Origin: Arcuatula senhousia
Lineage: Eukaryota; Mollusca; Bivalvia; Mytilida; Mytilidae
NCBI GenBank assembly: GCA_963971305.1
Contig: OZ020306.1
Span: 32,881,512-32,945,511 of the forward strand
Length of the DNA stretch: 64,000 nucleotides
Reading direction: 5' to 3'
The notes under the pieces were generated by a model. It was not told where the DNA came from, searched no databases, and worked only from the letters and a program-made list of their open reading frames with translations. The translations under genes and the position numbers were made by a program. Below are positions 11,401 through 22,000 of this stretch, piece after piece (the stretch's first letter is position 1; each line of letters begins with the position of its first letter).

Positions 11401-12675
11401 ATTTTTTTGTTTTATAAATAACGTGTATATAAAAATTTTCATCTCGTCTATGTAAATAGACAAGACGAAATTTTTTATAATATACACGTTATTTATAATA
11501 AAATAAAATCCTGGACCCAAACGCCTATGCAATTGACAAATGTCCGTAGTCTCGATGCGACTAAAACCATAACAAAAATATTAGTGACGGAATCATGCGG
11601 GCTTTTTGGACAGTGCCTAATAAAAGCAACAACAAGTAAGAGTATTGCAAAACAGTAACACAATATATAGTCCCTTGGCTTTAATGTTCAAAGGGCGATG
11701 ATTCTGATGAAATTTAGCGAAGCAATACAAAACATGTAGCTCATCATGATAGACTCACAAATAAGATTCAACGAGCAATTACTGAAAGTCATCTTGGTAA
11801 AATCAATTGATTTTCTGAACGCGTTGTTTAGAAAAAAAAAACAAAGTGTTCATAGGACAAACCTTCCTTGAAAAATTAGAAACGGAACGCAAAGTATACA
11901 TGTAGTTCTGTAACTCATTATGGTAGATTCCCATAATGTTACTATGATAAATTCGTTACCTACAAGTTTTAGAAAAAAAGTGTCGAAAACAGAGGTGAGA
12001 CAGACAGACGGACTAATGCAATTGCATGGATTGTTGTTGGTGTCGCCACAGCCAACTGTATGTACACGAGATCAGCAGCAAGTGGAGTTTTACAAGGTCT
12101 GACATGGATTTTCATGGGTCATGGAGTGCTTGATGGAACCAGAGGGGATGACTCGGGGTTCCAACGTCTACCAGGACACCGACTCCCAATATTTATCGAA
12201 CATTTTCGTGTTGTTTCCGTGTATATGTTCGGCAAGTATTTGCCTGGAGCCTGTGGTATGGTTAATATACCCTTTTCTACAAGCAAGTGCCAGCTTAATA
12301 TAAAAATTTAGGTGGCAGTTAAACTATTATGGCTCAAACCCTAGGCATAATAAGTCTTATAAGAGAGACTACCGGTTTCACAAGCCCGGGGTAAGATTAA
12401 TAGGCCAAATTCGTGTCAAATTCATATGATAATATAAAATATTTCAACATTCATAGGAGTTATCTCCCTCTTTTTACAAAGTTACGCAAAATGATGCATT
12501 CACACCATACAAAAGGTAACTTTACCTCTATGACTTTGACGTATGTTGGATCTGGCTTCTTCTTACGAGCAAGATAAACTTTTCCTCCATAAGGCAAATT
12601 TGAATCCCATTCTGATTCATCTTGTTCTGGTTGAATTAAACGTTGTCTCACTTCGGACGTCCCAAGATCTGCCAT
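8495..12675 (-). CDS. Single-pass membrane protein with Sel1-like repeats, complete, 5 exons
   Basis: Reverse-strand exons 12526-12675, 10783-10924, 9505-9550, 9062-9148 and 8495-8594; 525 nt, 174 aa, with all four introns GT-AG and phases consistent. Residues 1-50 are polar (MADLGTSEVRQRL...). A hydrophobic segment at about 51-68 (AMVIIGTLTFALYAYYYF) starts exon 2. After it come Sel1/TPR-like units: GYPQAQHQVGQRYLHGKGV, NEAMKWFKKAADQGHPHA, then SYNLGIGHLKG and EAHQLIAHAASKGVREA. The C-terminus is cysteine-bearing (EVCTRGGCKH). The alanine/glycine spacing (A..LG..Y..G.GV....EA..W...AA..GH..A) is the Sel1 signature, normally a protein-binding scaffold. Membrane topology and function are not known to me and no orthologue name came to mind. 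Introns 1 and 2 hold a fold-back element and a dispersed repeat. Confidence 0.82.
9700..10145 (+). repeat. Dispersed repeat in intron 2 of the Sel1-repeat gene
   Basis: Contains agcaggaactgcttactctt, gagcacctgagttcac, a (TG/CG)n tract at about 9957-9980, then gtttttgtctaccggttttg and ccctttggtacacctttgc. The inverse complement recurs at about 60283-60990. A partial inverted piece lies at 10427-10490 (agagtaagccgttcctgctt). The tttgTATAcaagc segment (reverse strand, TATA at 9738-9741) is an uninterrupted version of a site occupied by another element at 60571-60940. Confidence 0.75.
11373..11535. repeat. Fold-back element, arms of about 75 bp, intron 1 of the Sel1-repeat gene
   Basis: Left arm 11373-11450 begins caattgaccacaggcgtttg and the right arm 11457-11535 ends with its inverse complement (caaacgcctatgcaattg). 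The arms match almost throughout, with a loop of only about 6 nt (tgtaaa). This is a MITE-type hairpin that would form a long dsRNA stem if transcribed. Confidence 0.8.
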
Positions 12676-13225
12676 ATTCAGCATCAGCAGTTTTCGCAGT
12701 GCCACCTATCGATTGTTGTATTGGTCGTCATGGAATTCCAGGCACCTGTCTAAAAGGTACAATTGATTGATCGATCGATGGTACCTGAACGTAAAGTTAT
12801 GCTTGCATCGATCAATCGATCGATCTCGGTATAAATTATTTGGGGACTAATTTACATTAAATATTGATTACAACTGTAATAATGACGTGTCAAATTAATA
12901 CTTGTTCATGATATCTTAAAAATGCATTGATCAGTATTAGATGACGGTTGAATCGTGTGTAGCTTTAGGTTAAATGGGCTCTATCGTCAGATTTTTTTTC
13001 AATTTCTTATACCACAGACCTGTATATTCTAAGATTAGATTTAGAATTATTTAATTTGCTCTAAAATGCAAACAAGGATCAGACACAAGTTGGTAACAAT
13101 ATAACAAGTTACATTTAGCTTAAATATAATATTCAATACATATACATCTAACTTATGAAGTCCTCTCCTTTAAAAAGATATAAAGATAAATGCCCGAAGA
13201 GCATGCAGTAAATAATTTGTAAATT
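12676..13225. other. Upstream flank of the Sel1-repeat gene, with an ATCGATCG inverted repeat
   Basis: Probable promoter region of the reverse-strand gene starting at 12675. At 12763-12825 two ATTGATCGATCGATG-like blocks face each other about 25 bp apart. No TATA box was recognised. From 12830 to 13225 nothing else is evident. Confidence 0.3.
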
Positions 13226-13229
13226 GGAA

Positions 13230-13740
13230 TTATTTAAAAGAATGGTGGTGGCTGTGTGTGGTGTTTGTGGTATGATGACCCTCTCATATCTACGCCGAGG
13301 AATCTTTTTGACAACTGCATATTTAAAAACAAGTTTAAATATTTGGCAGTTTTCTTCATATTAAAGATCGGCACTACCGTGCGTTAAGAGGCTTAAAGTT
13401 GGTTGCACTTGAAGTATGTTTGAAATATTTGATAGGAGGTCATTTCTTATTTGTCCATATTTTGTACATTGGAAGAAGAAATGATTATCGTCCTCAACAA
13501 GAGCTCCACAGGAACAACAAGGTTCGTCTATAATGTTGACTCTGTGAAGGTCTCTATTTAGGAAAGATGCCCTACAACGAACTTGAGTTAAAACAATATT
13601 AAGTTTTATTGGCCGTATTCATAATGTTTTGGAGGATTAGTGTATATATTGTTACCTCTTATAGCTTTTTTGAAACTTGCAATATTTTCTGAATTTCTAG
13701 TAGATAGTGGAAGCTTGTTCCATTCCCTGATTCACTTCTA
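13230..13740 (-). mobile_element. Non-LTR retrotransposon fragment with zf-RVT motif
   Basis: On the reverse strand the sequence reads EWNKLPLSTRNSENIASFKK, then after a frame change LTQVRCRASFLNRDLHRV, EPCCSCGALVEDDNHFFFQC and TKYGQIRNDLL. The C..C......H....C arrangement followed by a tyrosine is the zinc-binding segment found after the reverse transcriptase domain in many LINE ORF2 proteins. At least one frameshift and internal stops show a dead fragment. Confidence 0.72.
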
Positions 13741-13804
13741 ATACGCAGGTCTATGCGTGTACCTCTTAAGGTAACTTATGTTTTGACCATGTGAAAAAAA
13801 GCTG

Positions 13805-14200
13805 TGACCGGGGGCGGATCCAGAAATTTTTGAAAGGGGGTTTCGCCTTTTAGATACATGTACTTACTATCGGTGCATGGGTTGCAGTCCGATTTTGCCG
13901 AAAATCTGCACGAAAATTATAAAAATTTCCGAGGTCTTAGTATATATGTTAGAAGTGAAGATCCTTTTGATTAAAAACATGAATGATTATTTGCCGCGCG
14001 TGCCGCAAAATAGGCGCATGTTGTTTTTTTCCCCCTTCTGTATTATGAAACCTCGTCAAGTGCCTATACTATAGCTGTGCGTGAAACTACTCCATTTTTG
14101 TGTTTTTTGTTTGTTTGTTTTTTTGTTTTGTTTTTTGTTTTGTTTTTTTGTTTTGTTTTTGTTTTTGGTTTTTTTTTTTGTTTTTTTTAGGGGGGAGGGT
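13805..14200. repeat. GGGGCGGATCCAGAAA repeat end, then T/G-rich low-complexity tract
   Basis: 13807-13850 carries gggggcggatccagaaattt, a motif also seen near 9337 and, as its complement, at 20398-20419; it resembles the end of a short inverted-repeat transposon. 14095-14195 is almost pure T and G (tttttgtttg runs), and the open frames on both strands there are composition artefacts. Confidence 0.6.
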
Positions 14201-14977
14201 ATCATACGGAAGGTTTGTGAATATTGCCTCAGTCATATCAGTATTTATTACTGAAAATGCTACTCTTTGTGCACAATGGAATAAAGGCTCAAAATAAAGG
14301 TAGCAGCAAGACAACCGAACTGTACGTGTCGATCAATCTTATATACATGTATATCAAAAAGACAAAAGAAGGCAAAGACATGCCAATAAAATTAAAGATC
14401 GCAATGGTCCTGACTTGGTTCAGGCATTTCTAAAGAAAAAATGGGTTAAAACCAGGATTTGTGACGCCAGATCTCCATTTTCCATTGCAATCCTAAGGTC
14501 CGGTAACTTTTTTCCGGTAAAAAAAAAACACAAAGAACACAATTTAAACGAAGGTATTACACTCATGACACTGACTGTGACAAACACAATATTTTGCGGG
14601 TAGTCTAGGCCCGGTAGTATAAAAAAATCGGGTATTCAAACTTACTTTCAAGGATGCAATGCAACTAATTTTCTATAACTTTGTCTTAGGATTGAAACTA
14701 AAAAAAAAACTTAAAAAAAAACAAGAACTATAGATTTAACTTTTCAAACATTCTTTATAGAGGGGCTATATATAATCAGGTATGAAGTCTTTTAGTGGTA
14801 TAAAAGTACTTTTTTACGATAATACCTTCTATTTAATTTTAATTGCTGGTTGCTGTACTGAGATGATCATCTTATTATCCCTATTATATGCCTTCACAAC
14901 CCCCGTGATGTGTTTTGTGTTACTACCGAACCCTAAGAGGGAAGAGGGAGGTTTGGTGCGCCATAAAACCTGGTCAC

Positions 14978-15054
14978 TTGGAAGGAGTTCGAAGATGTTG
15001 CAGCACATCAACTACAGGATGCGATGAACCCTGCAGGATAGCCACACATTGATT
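14978..15054 (+). pseudogene. SNRPB exon-2 fragment (77 bp)
   Basis: Matches SNRPB exon 2 (21260-21336) from ttggaaggagttcgaagatg to cacattgatt, with only about five differences. Two of them make in-frame stops (TGC to TGA, and GGC inside gatggcc to a TAG). Neither the flanking intron nor the rest of the exon is present, so this is neither a complete gene duplicate nor a normal processed copy. A dispersed repeat abuts its right end. Confidence 0.85.
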
Positions 15055-15175
15055 TTGTGTTATGTGTTTCTTCGTGCTGTTGTTGTTTTCGTGTTTACCG
15101 GTTTTGTCGTTGCCCTTTCGGACTTTGACACTTGAATGCCCCATTGGTGCCTCTTTGCTTCTGTAACCCATCATT
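15055..15175 (-). repeat. Short dispersed repeat (accaatgggg family), inverse copy
   Basis: Plus strand reads gtttaccggttttgtcgttg, ccctttcggactttgacact and ccccattggtgcctctttgc, the complement of the copy at 7030-7120. It directly follows the SNRPB exon fragment. Confidence 0.75.
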
Positions 15176-17300
15176 TAATTTGAAATGCCTGTACCAAGTC
15201 AGGACCATTGCGATATATAACTGTTCCGATGTGTCTTCCATGTTTTGTCTTTTCTCTTGGACACTGAAATTGATTCTCCAAATTCTGTAATTTTGTTATT
15301 ACCTTTATTTAACGTAAATTTGAGAAGTTTTTAAATGATGTCTTGAATAAGCCATGGTTACAAAAAAAGATACAAAATAAGTGAAACCGACTAAAAGTTT
15401 TGATGGGTTGCCTTTCAAAGTTGTTTTCAAAAGTTTAAAATCTTGGCGGAAAACGTATATTTTTTTCTACTTTCTTTATGAGTTTATCGTAAGCATTGTT
15501 CTTGTGTAAACAGTAATACTTCGGTGGAAATGTGAGCACATTTGTTTTAATAACTGTTTCGGCATCTGAACTACTCAGCCATTTTACTGAAAACCCTTGA
15601 GCCACCATAAAGTTTTTGGATAGTACAACATAATGATAATCCACCCAGTAAAGTTAAAAAAAAAATATCCTCAAATATAATCTACTATCTTGATAAAATA
15701 TTTTATCGTTATTTTACACATGGTCAACAATCGGTGACAATTTCTATTGCGCATGCGTGAGATAACCGCTAGACACTGATAAGATATTTTATATGAAATA
15801 TGTAGGACTTTTTTAAAACAAATTCTATTGTGGAATTAGTTTTCGTTGTAGAATAATCTTATAGTTATATTTGAATAGAAAAATTATCCCTCTTTCCGAT
15901 GATATAATTTTTATTATTCCATGGTGTATAGAAATTGCTTCCATTTTCATTTAAAGTATGGTACCTTTTTCTCCATACAATTCATTGTAAGAAAATTCGA
16001 AAATGAACGGAGTCGGATGTTTGAGGTCGAATATAGGCTTAAAACTACAAATGTAAATTTCCTTATAGTTATGTTTCAAAAATATACCTTCTGTAGATTA
16101 AGAATATGTAAAAATGAAAATTTTGTGATTTGAATAAATTGCTTCCATTTTCGTTCAAAAATCGAGAAAAGGGCATTTTTTGTAAAGTCTTCCACTGTAG
16201 CAGCCAATTCACACGTATTTGATATCTTATCTGTCAGAGATAAGATACGATCGGACCCTAGCTTGATTTGGAAATTATATATACTGTATATAAATGGTAT
16301 TTTAGTAGAAATATGGTAGTTGTAGTTAGATTGAGCAGTTAGAAGTTTGTAGACAGGACTTTTTTTTAATAACTTATATTTTTTATATGATGTTGAAAAA
16401 AAAAAGATTACAACAAATACGTTAAAAGATGGAATATTTTTAAAATAAAAGATGTTAATTCAAAAATTAAAGTGATGTTAGATAATCTTTAAAAATAAAA
16501 ATAAATTGTCTTTAGATTTAAAAAAAAATGCAACTTTAATAATACAACTGATAAAAAAATCAATAATTAAAATAAGTTATTCCATTGTGAAATTATATAA
16601 GTGGTAATCATTTCATTTCATAGATGAGGGCATTTCTCAAACGACATTTAAATTTGTAAAAAACATATTTATAGTTTTTAGATTTCTAAGTAATTAAAAT
16701 CAATTAATTACACCCATTTTCGTGCTTATTTTGTTTTTCCACTCTTAAAACATCGATATAGATTTAAGTTCTTATCACAATGAGGGCCCGTGCTGCGATA
16801 TTTGGAATTTTTAATAGATCATAAAGATTATCAGTATAATTATCAATTAACACAGCTATTCGAATGATGAGTAGAGATAAATCTTTAAACAATGGTATTT
16901 TAAAGTAATTCAATTTAGTTTTGGATATTTCAAAAATATTATTGGTTAGCATGGCATACTTTTGATACCGAAAAGATTTCTTCCTAGCCCAGTGGTTGTA
17001 ACATTCATTTTATGATCGTCTAATGAATATTACCGGACAACTTTCATGACTTTCTTGTATTCTTGAAGTGATAAATGCACTGAACACTCAATATGATACA
17101 CTAGTTTTTTATACTCTTTATAATGGGTATAACAGTATATTTACAGACTTTTTGGACACATATTTTAAAGATGGTACAGCAAGGTACTAGTATTACTGGC
17201 TAATGTTAATGCAAAATAAATGAGGTCCTTAATTTTCTTTGTTAAAAAACCATACACGTAAATTTCCAGACTGCCTTCTGCTTGCATGCGACAATGGACC
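15176..17300. other. AT-rich intergenic, unrecognised reverse-strand open frames
   Basis: Reverse-strand open frames at 15435-15644 (containing MVAQGFSVKWLSSSDAETVI and KYYCLHKNNAYDKLIKK) and 16764-16952 have protein-like stretches but no motif I recognise. Both may be remnants of mobile elements. Inverted AT motifs such as gataaaatattttatc (about 15691) and a tcttatct...agataaga palindrome (about 16224) are present. Confidence 0.3.
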
Positions 17301-17309
17301 TTGTGAAGT

Positions 17310-18075
17310 AATTCCAAGGAGTAAAGAGGCATTCGAGTTTCAAAAGTCTGAAAGGGCAACGACAAAACCATGAAAATGAACGAAAAACAGCATACAAAAA
17401 CACAGAACATATAAAAAAAAACCTCACAAAATCAACCGAACAGAAATCAACAACGCAAACTCAAGTCGTAATTTGGTGTGTCAAATCCGGCAAAGGAAGA
17501 CAAAACAAAACCCTTCGACAAACCAACAAACCAACATCTGGTGCTGGATTTGGCTTCCTTGCTCGAACGTTTTGGTTTTGAGTACTTTTATTTTGTTTTT
17601 TAACAGTTTTGGAATTTGACCTTCCAATGTTTTGATTTAAATGCTACTGATGACTGGTTACTCCTTGAAATAGCGATATTAGCATATCCAAATTAACCGT
17701 TTATCATGACCCGCGTTTTGGTATTTGTAATTCTGCACTCATCTGGGAGATAAAATTCCATATTTGTCTATATAAGCGTATGATGTCTTCTGTAAAATTC
17801 AAGTTAGATATCTCTGAACATGCATCAAGGCATTTATCGATTTGATTTTTAGAGTGTGTTATTTTTGTGCTTAATTTGTGCAAGATTATTAATAGGGGAA
17901 GGAAAGGTCCAAAAAACAAGTTTAACCCACATTTTTATGAGCCTGTCCTAACACAAGAATCTTTGTCTCAGCTTTTGTTTGTCCTTGTCATCTTTGTCAT
18001 TGTGTTTATTGTTCTATTGCACCAATGGACTTTTGTTGATAATTCTTGGATTGGTAATGAATCTTGTGTATAGTA
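17310..18075. repeat. Cluster of dispersed-repeat fragments
   Basis: 17320-17400 is another accaatgggg-family copy (ctgaaagggcaacgacaaaa). 17480-17700 (gctggatttggcttccttg, ctggttactccttgaaatag) is related to 7830-8000. 17867-18075 carries an open frame (NPHFYEPVLTQESLSQLLFV followed by a hydrophobic run) that also reads like part of a multicopy element. Confidence 0.5.
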
Positions 18076-18439
18076 TTTTTATAATATTAGCGATAGCTAA
18101 GAGTCTGCTTATGCAAAGATGTAAGGGACATAATTACATGCACGGCGTATTATTATGAAAAGGAGGTTATCATAAACCGATCCTATTTCAAAGTGCTGCC
18201 ACATATGAATTTTATTCATTTTAATATTAAAGTGAAAACATGAAACGGCACCCTGAACCTAAAACATTACAGATCTGTTTGTATCTTCAAAATCCTTCCA
18301 GTAACACGATTAAAACTGATAAAATGCGATAAGAAATTTTACCACAGCGGGATTTAGTCATCCAATGTTACATAATGACATCACAGATCGATGAATTTCG
18401 ACAAATTAACGGGAGATAACTCTTACTGTCATAATTTGA

Positions 18440-18590
18440 AATAAATTGTTGGGGATGACCGATTAAGTTCATTTCTGTCATCTACGTCCAAGATCTATTC
18501 ATTGATGAGACCACACATTGAATATGTCAAAGCGGTTCGTTCGGTCTGGTCATCATATAAAGTAGCTGAAGTAGAGAAAAATCAAACACA
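18440..18590 (+). mobile_element. LINE reverse-transcriptase fragment
   Basis: One frame reads SLMRPHIEYVKAVRSVWSSY followed by KVAEVEK. This corresponds to the (L)VRPHLEYaxxVWSPyxxxdIekiE signature just after the LINE reverse transcriptase catalytic core, with an insertion inside it. It is short, isolated and degraded. Confidence 0.6.
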
Positions 18591-18685
18591 TACATATCCG
18601 TGTCACGTTGATAAATTTATTAATATAATTTTCATTTTATTTACAAGTTAACCTCTGGACCATTTGCAGAAAAAATATTTCTCAC

Positions 18686-18879
18686 CTCTGAGGAAAATTC
18701 AGTTCCAAGCATATAGTTGCTCGTGCAATTGATGATCAACCTTTTGTATTTTTGTACCTGTAGATATTAGAGAAAACCCTTCTTCAACTGCATTCTGAAT
18801 TGCAAAAAGATTTATAAAGAATAAACAAACTGACTTACCTATCAACATTTTTGGCGGTGATCCTAATTTGGCGAGACAT
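18686..18879 (-). CDS. Putative divergent gene, first two coding exons only
   Basis: On the reverse strand an ATG at 18879 opens MSRQIRITAKNVD, and the exon ends AG|gtaagt at 18839. A second open exon with a donor TCAGAG|gtgag at 18686 follows. If its acceptor is the AG at 18741-18742, the frame continues as RLIINCTSNYMLGTEFSSE. The alternative acceptor at 18758 gives a stop, so the join is not certain. No further exons were found and the protein was not recognised. The start lies only about 130 bp from the SNRPB start codon on the opposite strand. Confidence 0.35.
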
Positions 18880-19010
18880 GCGTTAGAATTACGATTTTCA
18901 CTTCCGGTATAGGTGGCGTATCAACTCTAAAACGACGATTTACGTCTTGTATATTTGTGGCTGGCGCCTTCATTAATCTTGATTAATCGGCGCCCAAATT
19001 TATTTAGAAA
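18880..19010. promoter_or_regulatory. Likely SNRPB promoter, possibly bidirectional
   Basis: Compact interval between the SNRPB ATG (19011) and a divergent ATG (18879). It contains CACTTCCGG at 18899-18907, a consensus ETS-type site common in housekeeping promoters, and no TATA box. The SNRPB 5' UTR occupies its right part. Confidence 0.5.
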
Positions 19011-22000
19011 ATGGTAATTATTATGTCCTTGTGATCTTCTTACATCAGCATTTTTATTTCCAGTCCTATTTTGTGGCCATCTCTTCGTAAAACTTATTTT
19101 ATCGGCATTAATCGCCGGCCGGTTTTATGGCGATCGCGTCTTAGGACCGCCATGGATGTAAACAATGCTCTTTGCAAGTAGCTCTGTCCTTTTTTCGCAT
19201 ACTCTACACCTTTTATGTATTGAGTATTTTATACTCTCAGATCATTATCAAAGTGACTATGTCAAAGACTCAAAGTAAAACGTAAACAGCAAACAAAATA
19301 TTAGAAGAGGGACTTGCATAGATCTATTTTGTTAAGAAGAGTCAGCATGCCATATGAATCAAAGCGCTAAAGCGTTTAAAGGCAAGCGAAATATATAAGA
19401 ACTATAATAGATTTATTCTCTGTTAAAGTATATTGTTCAAAATGTTTGCGAATTATTAATTTTGGTGAGCGAAGAAAGGATCGTCATGCAGATGCCCTCA
19501 AATTTAAAGTTAATGAACACAATTGGTATCGTGTAAAAACGGTATCGATTGAAACACCCCTTCGATTAAAATGCACTCGTCCCAATGTTGTGTATTTTGT
19601 ACTGATTTTATGAATGGTGAAGCTAGAATCTGAATCCATGCATTGACCAATCAAATGAGAGAAATATTTATACGAGCCCATCATGTAATAGATGAATACA
19701 TAATGTATATTCTGTCGCCTTTAACTAAAAAGTTCGTCATGAAAGATGCAAAGGAATAAATAAAACTTGTGCCGGTCATATAAAATGCCAATAAAAATTG
19801 AGATTTATAGAAGTGTATATCATGTTAACAAATATTGAAAAGTAATATAGAAAATAAAGCATTTTATTCCAGTCTGGATGCAGGAAATCACTCCGTCTAG
19901 ACAGAAAAAAAACGCGAAAATCATCACTACTCTATAGACTCCATAAGGCTTCGCTGGCGCTTGCCTAAAAAACTAAATAAAAGGGAAACACTTTTTTCAC
20001 TTCCCCATTCACATCAATTTGGTTCGCTCTCATTAAATCAGTTTTCTTGCACCTTTTCCTATCTTTGTTCATTGCATCCCTGATTGCAGATTCTGTTTTT
20101 CTCTCTCAAAATCATGCTTTTTTCAGGCAATTTTGTTTAATTGGACAATAAAATCTGCTTAGACATGAAAAGCATAAGGTCAAGTAACAGTCTCAAAACT
20201 CAAGAGAAACCATGAATGAATTTCATGACGTTTTTACTTTTGTTGATTGTTGTTCAAGTCTCCAGAATGTATACAATTTCATGTCCTTGCGCAGTGGCAC
20301 ATCCAGGTGTCGGAACCCCACTTTCCTCCGAAATTTTTAAATTTTTGTGTAGTGGTCTTGGCCCACAGACCCCAGTATGTGGAACCCCCCCCTTGCAAAA
20401 ATTTCTGGATCTGCCCCTGTTGTGATTGGCAAATTTTATAAAACTGCCTGAATAAAGTTGAATTTTGACACTTGAGGTACAATGAACGCTGTTAAATTTT
20501 GATGTTTTGGAAAGAAAAATAATTCATGAATTGAAACGAATTAAGAAATGATTACTAGGTAAGATATGCGATTTATTAAGAGTGGATTTTCTTTACGTAT
20601 GAGTATCAGTATGAAGAGCACATTATTTTAATAGGGCAATAAAACATGAATAAAATAATGACATACCATCATTCTTCGGTACTAAAGTATGCAATACTTG
20701 CAGAATTATGTTAGTAAGACCAACAACAAAAATTTGTGTGTTTCCGGTAGCATCATTTCAAAAAGGTAGGGTCAGTAGGTCGGAAAATTATTTATTTTTA
20801 TTTTTTTCTGACATCGTAAGCAAAACCGGAAAATTTTCATGCTTTTTCAGATTTGGATTCTTAAATTACTTTCATAAACTGGAAGTTACTGCCATTTGCA
20901 ATGTTTTGAAGCAATTTTGAGCAAACGACTTGGATTTATCGTATTCTGAATGCTTTCGGAGATAAATAAAAGATTTAGAAGTCATTTTTACTAACCTTTT
21001 GCCATACCTAAGCCATATTTTATGGATACATTAACATGTACTTGATATGCAGCCAGTGTTCTACTGTAACAGGTTACCCAAAGCCTGGGGCTACTAAAAA
21101 TCATTTTGGAAATCAAACTTGTTAGATTTCCATTATTCCGGCTACATGTATATGTACATGTAGGACACTGTTGTACAGTGTTTAAGAATTTCGACAACTT
21201 CTTGAAATTTTCAAAGGAAATAGCTGTTCAATACTTACTTATTTTCTGTTTTCAGACTGTTGGAAGGAGTTCGAAGATGCTGCAGCACATCAACTACAGG
21301 ATGCGATGCACCCTGCAGGATGGCCGCACATTCATTGGAACCTTCAAAGCTTTTGATAAGCACATGAACCTAATCTTAGGAGACTGTGATGAGTTCCGTA
21401 AGATCAAGCCAAAGAGTTCTAAGGGAACTGACAAAGAGGAGAAAAGAGTTCTTGGTTTGGTACTGTTGCGTGGAGAACATCTGGTCTCTATGACTGTAGA
21501 AGGACCCCCTCCTGCAGAGGTATGTTTTCAGAAAATAAACAAAAGTCTGGAACAAAACATGTTGATACATTTATTATTTTCAAGGCTTTGGGAAGCTGTA
21601 ATAAAAAAGCACTACGTGATAAGTGTTTAAGTAGAAATTAACAAACTGAAAAATGATGCCTCAACTACAAAAGTAGTGGGGCTTATAGAGTTCAGATCCA
21701 TTCATGTGTCCATCTGTCCTATATGTTGCGAGAAGGTGCATTTTGGACATATTCTTGTTTATTGATGGAAAATTGCATAAAATGTTTTATTGTAAAATTG
21801 TAGGAGGGCATAGCAAGGGTTCCATTATCTGGAGCTGGTCCTGGTCAAGGAATGGGAAGAGCAGCTGGTAGAGGTGTAGGGCCAAGTGGTGGAGGTGGAC
21901 CAGGCTTACAGGGCCCAGCTAGAGGCCTTGGTGGTCCATCATACCAAAGCATGCAGCCTGGTGGCCGTGGAGGTTAGTCTGGACAAAACTATTGTATAAA

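Noticed and set aside
14087..14314. Overlapping 65- and 75-codon frames on opposite strands
   Set aside because: Phe/Cys- and Lys/Gln-only stretches produced by a T/G-rich low-complexity tract.
20216..20482. Three overlapping 64-69 codon frames
   Set aside because: They lie over a short inverted-repeat element (20292-20419) in an intron and have no conserved motif.
21106..21630. 174-codon open frame as an intronless SNRPB-like gene
   Set aside because: It is exon 2 (21256-21519) with intron read-through at both ends. The residues before TVGRSS and after GPPPAE are not Sm-B, and splice sites are present.
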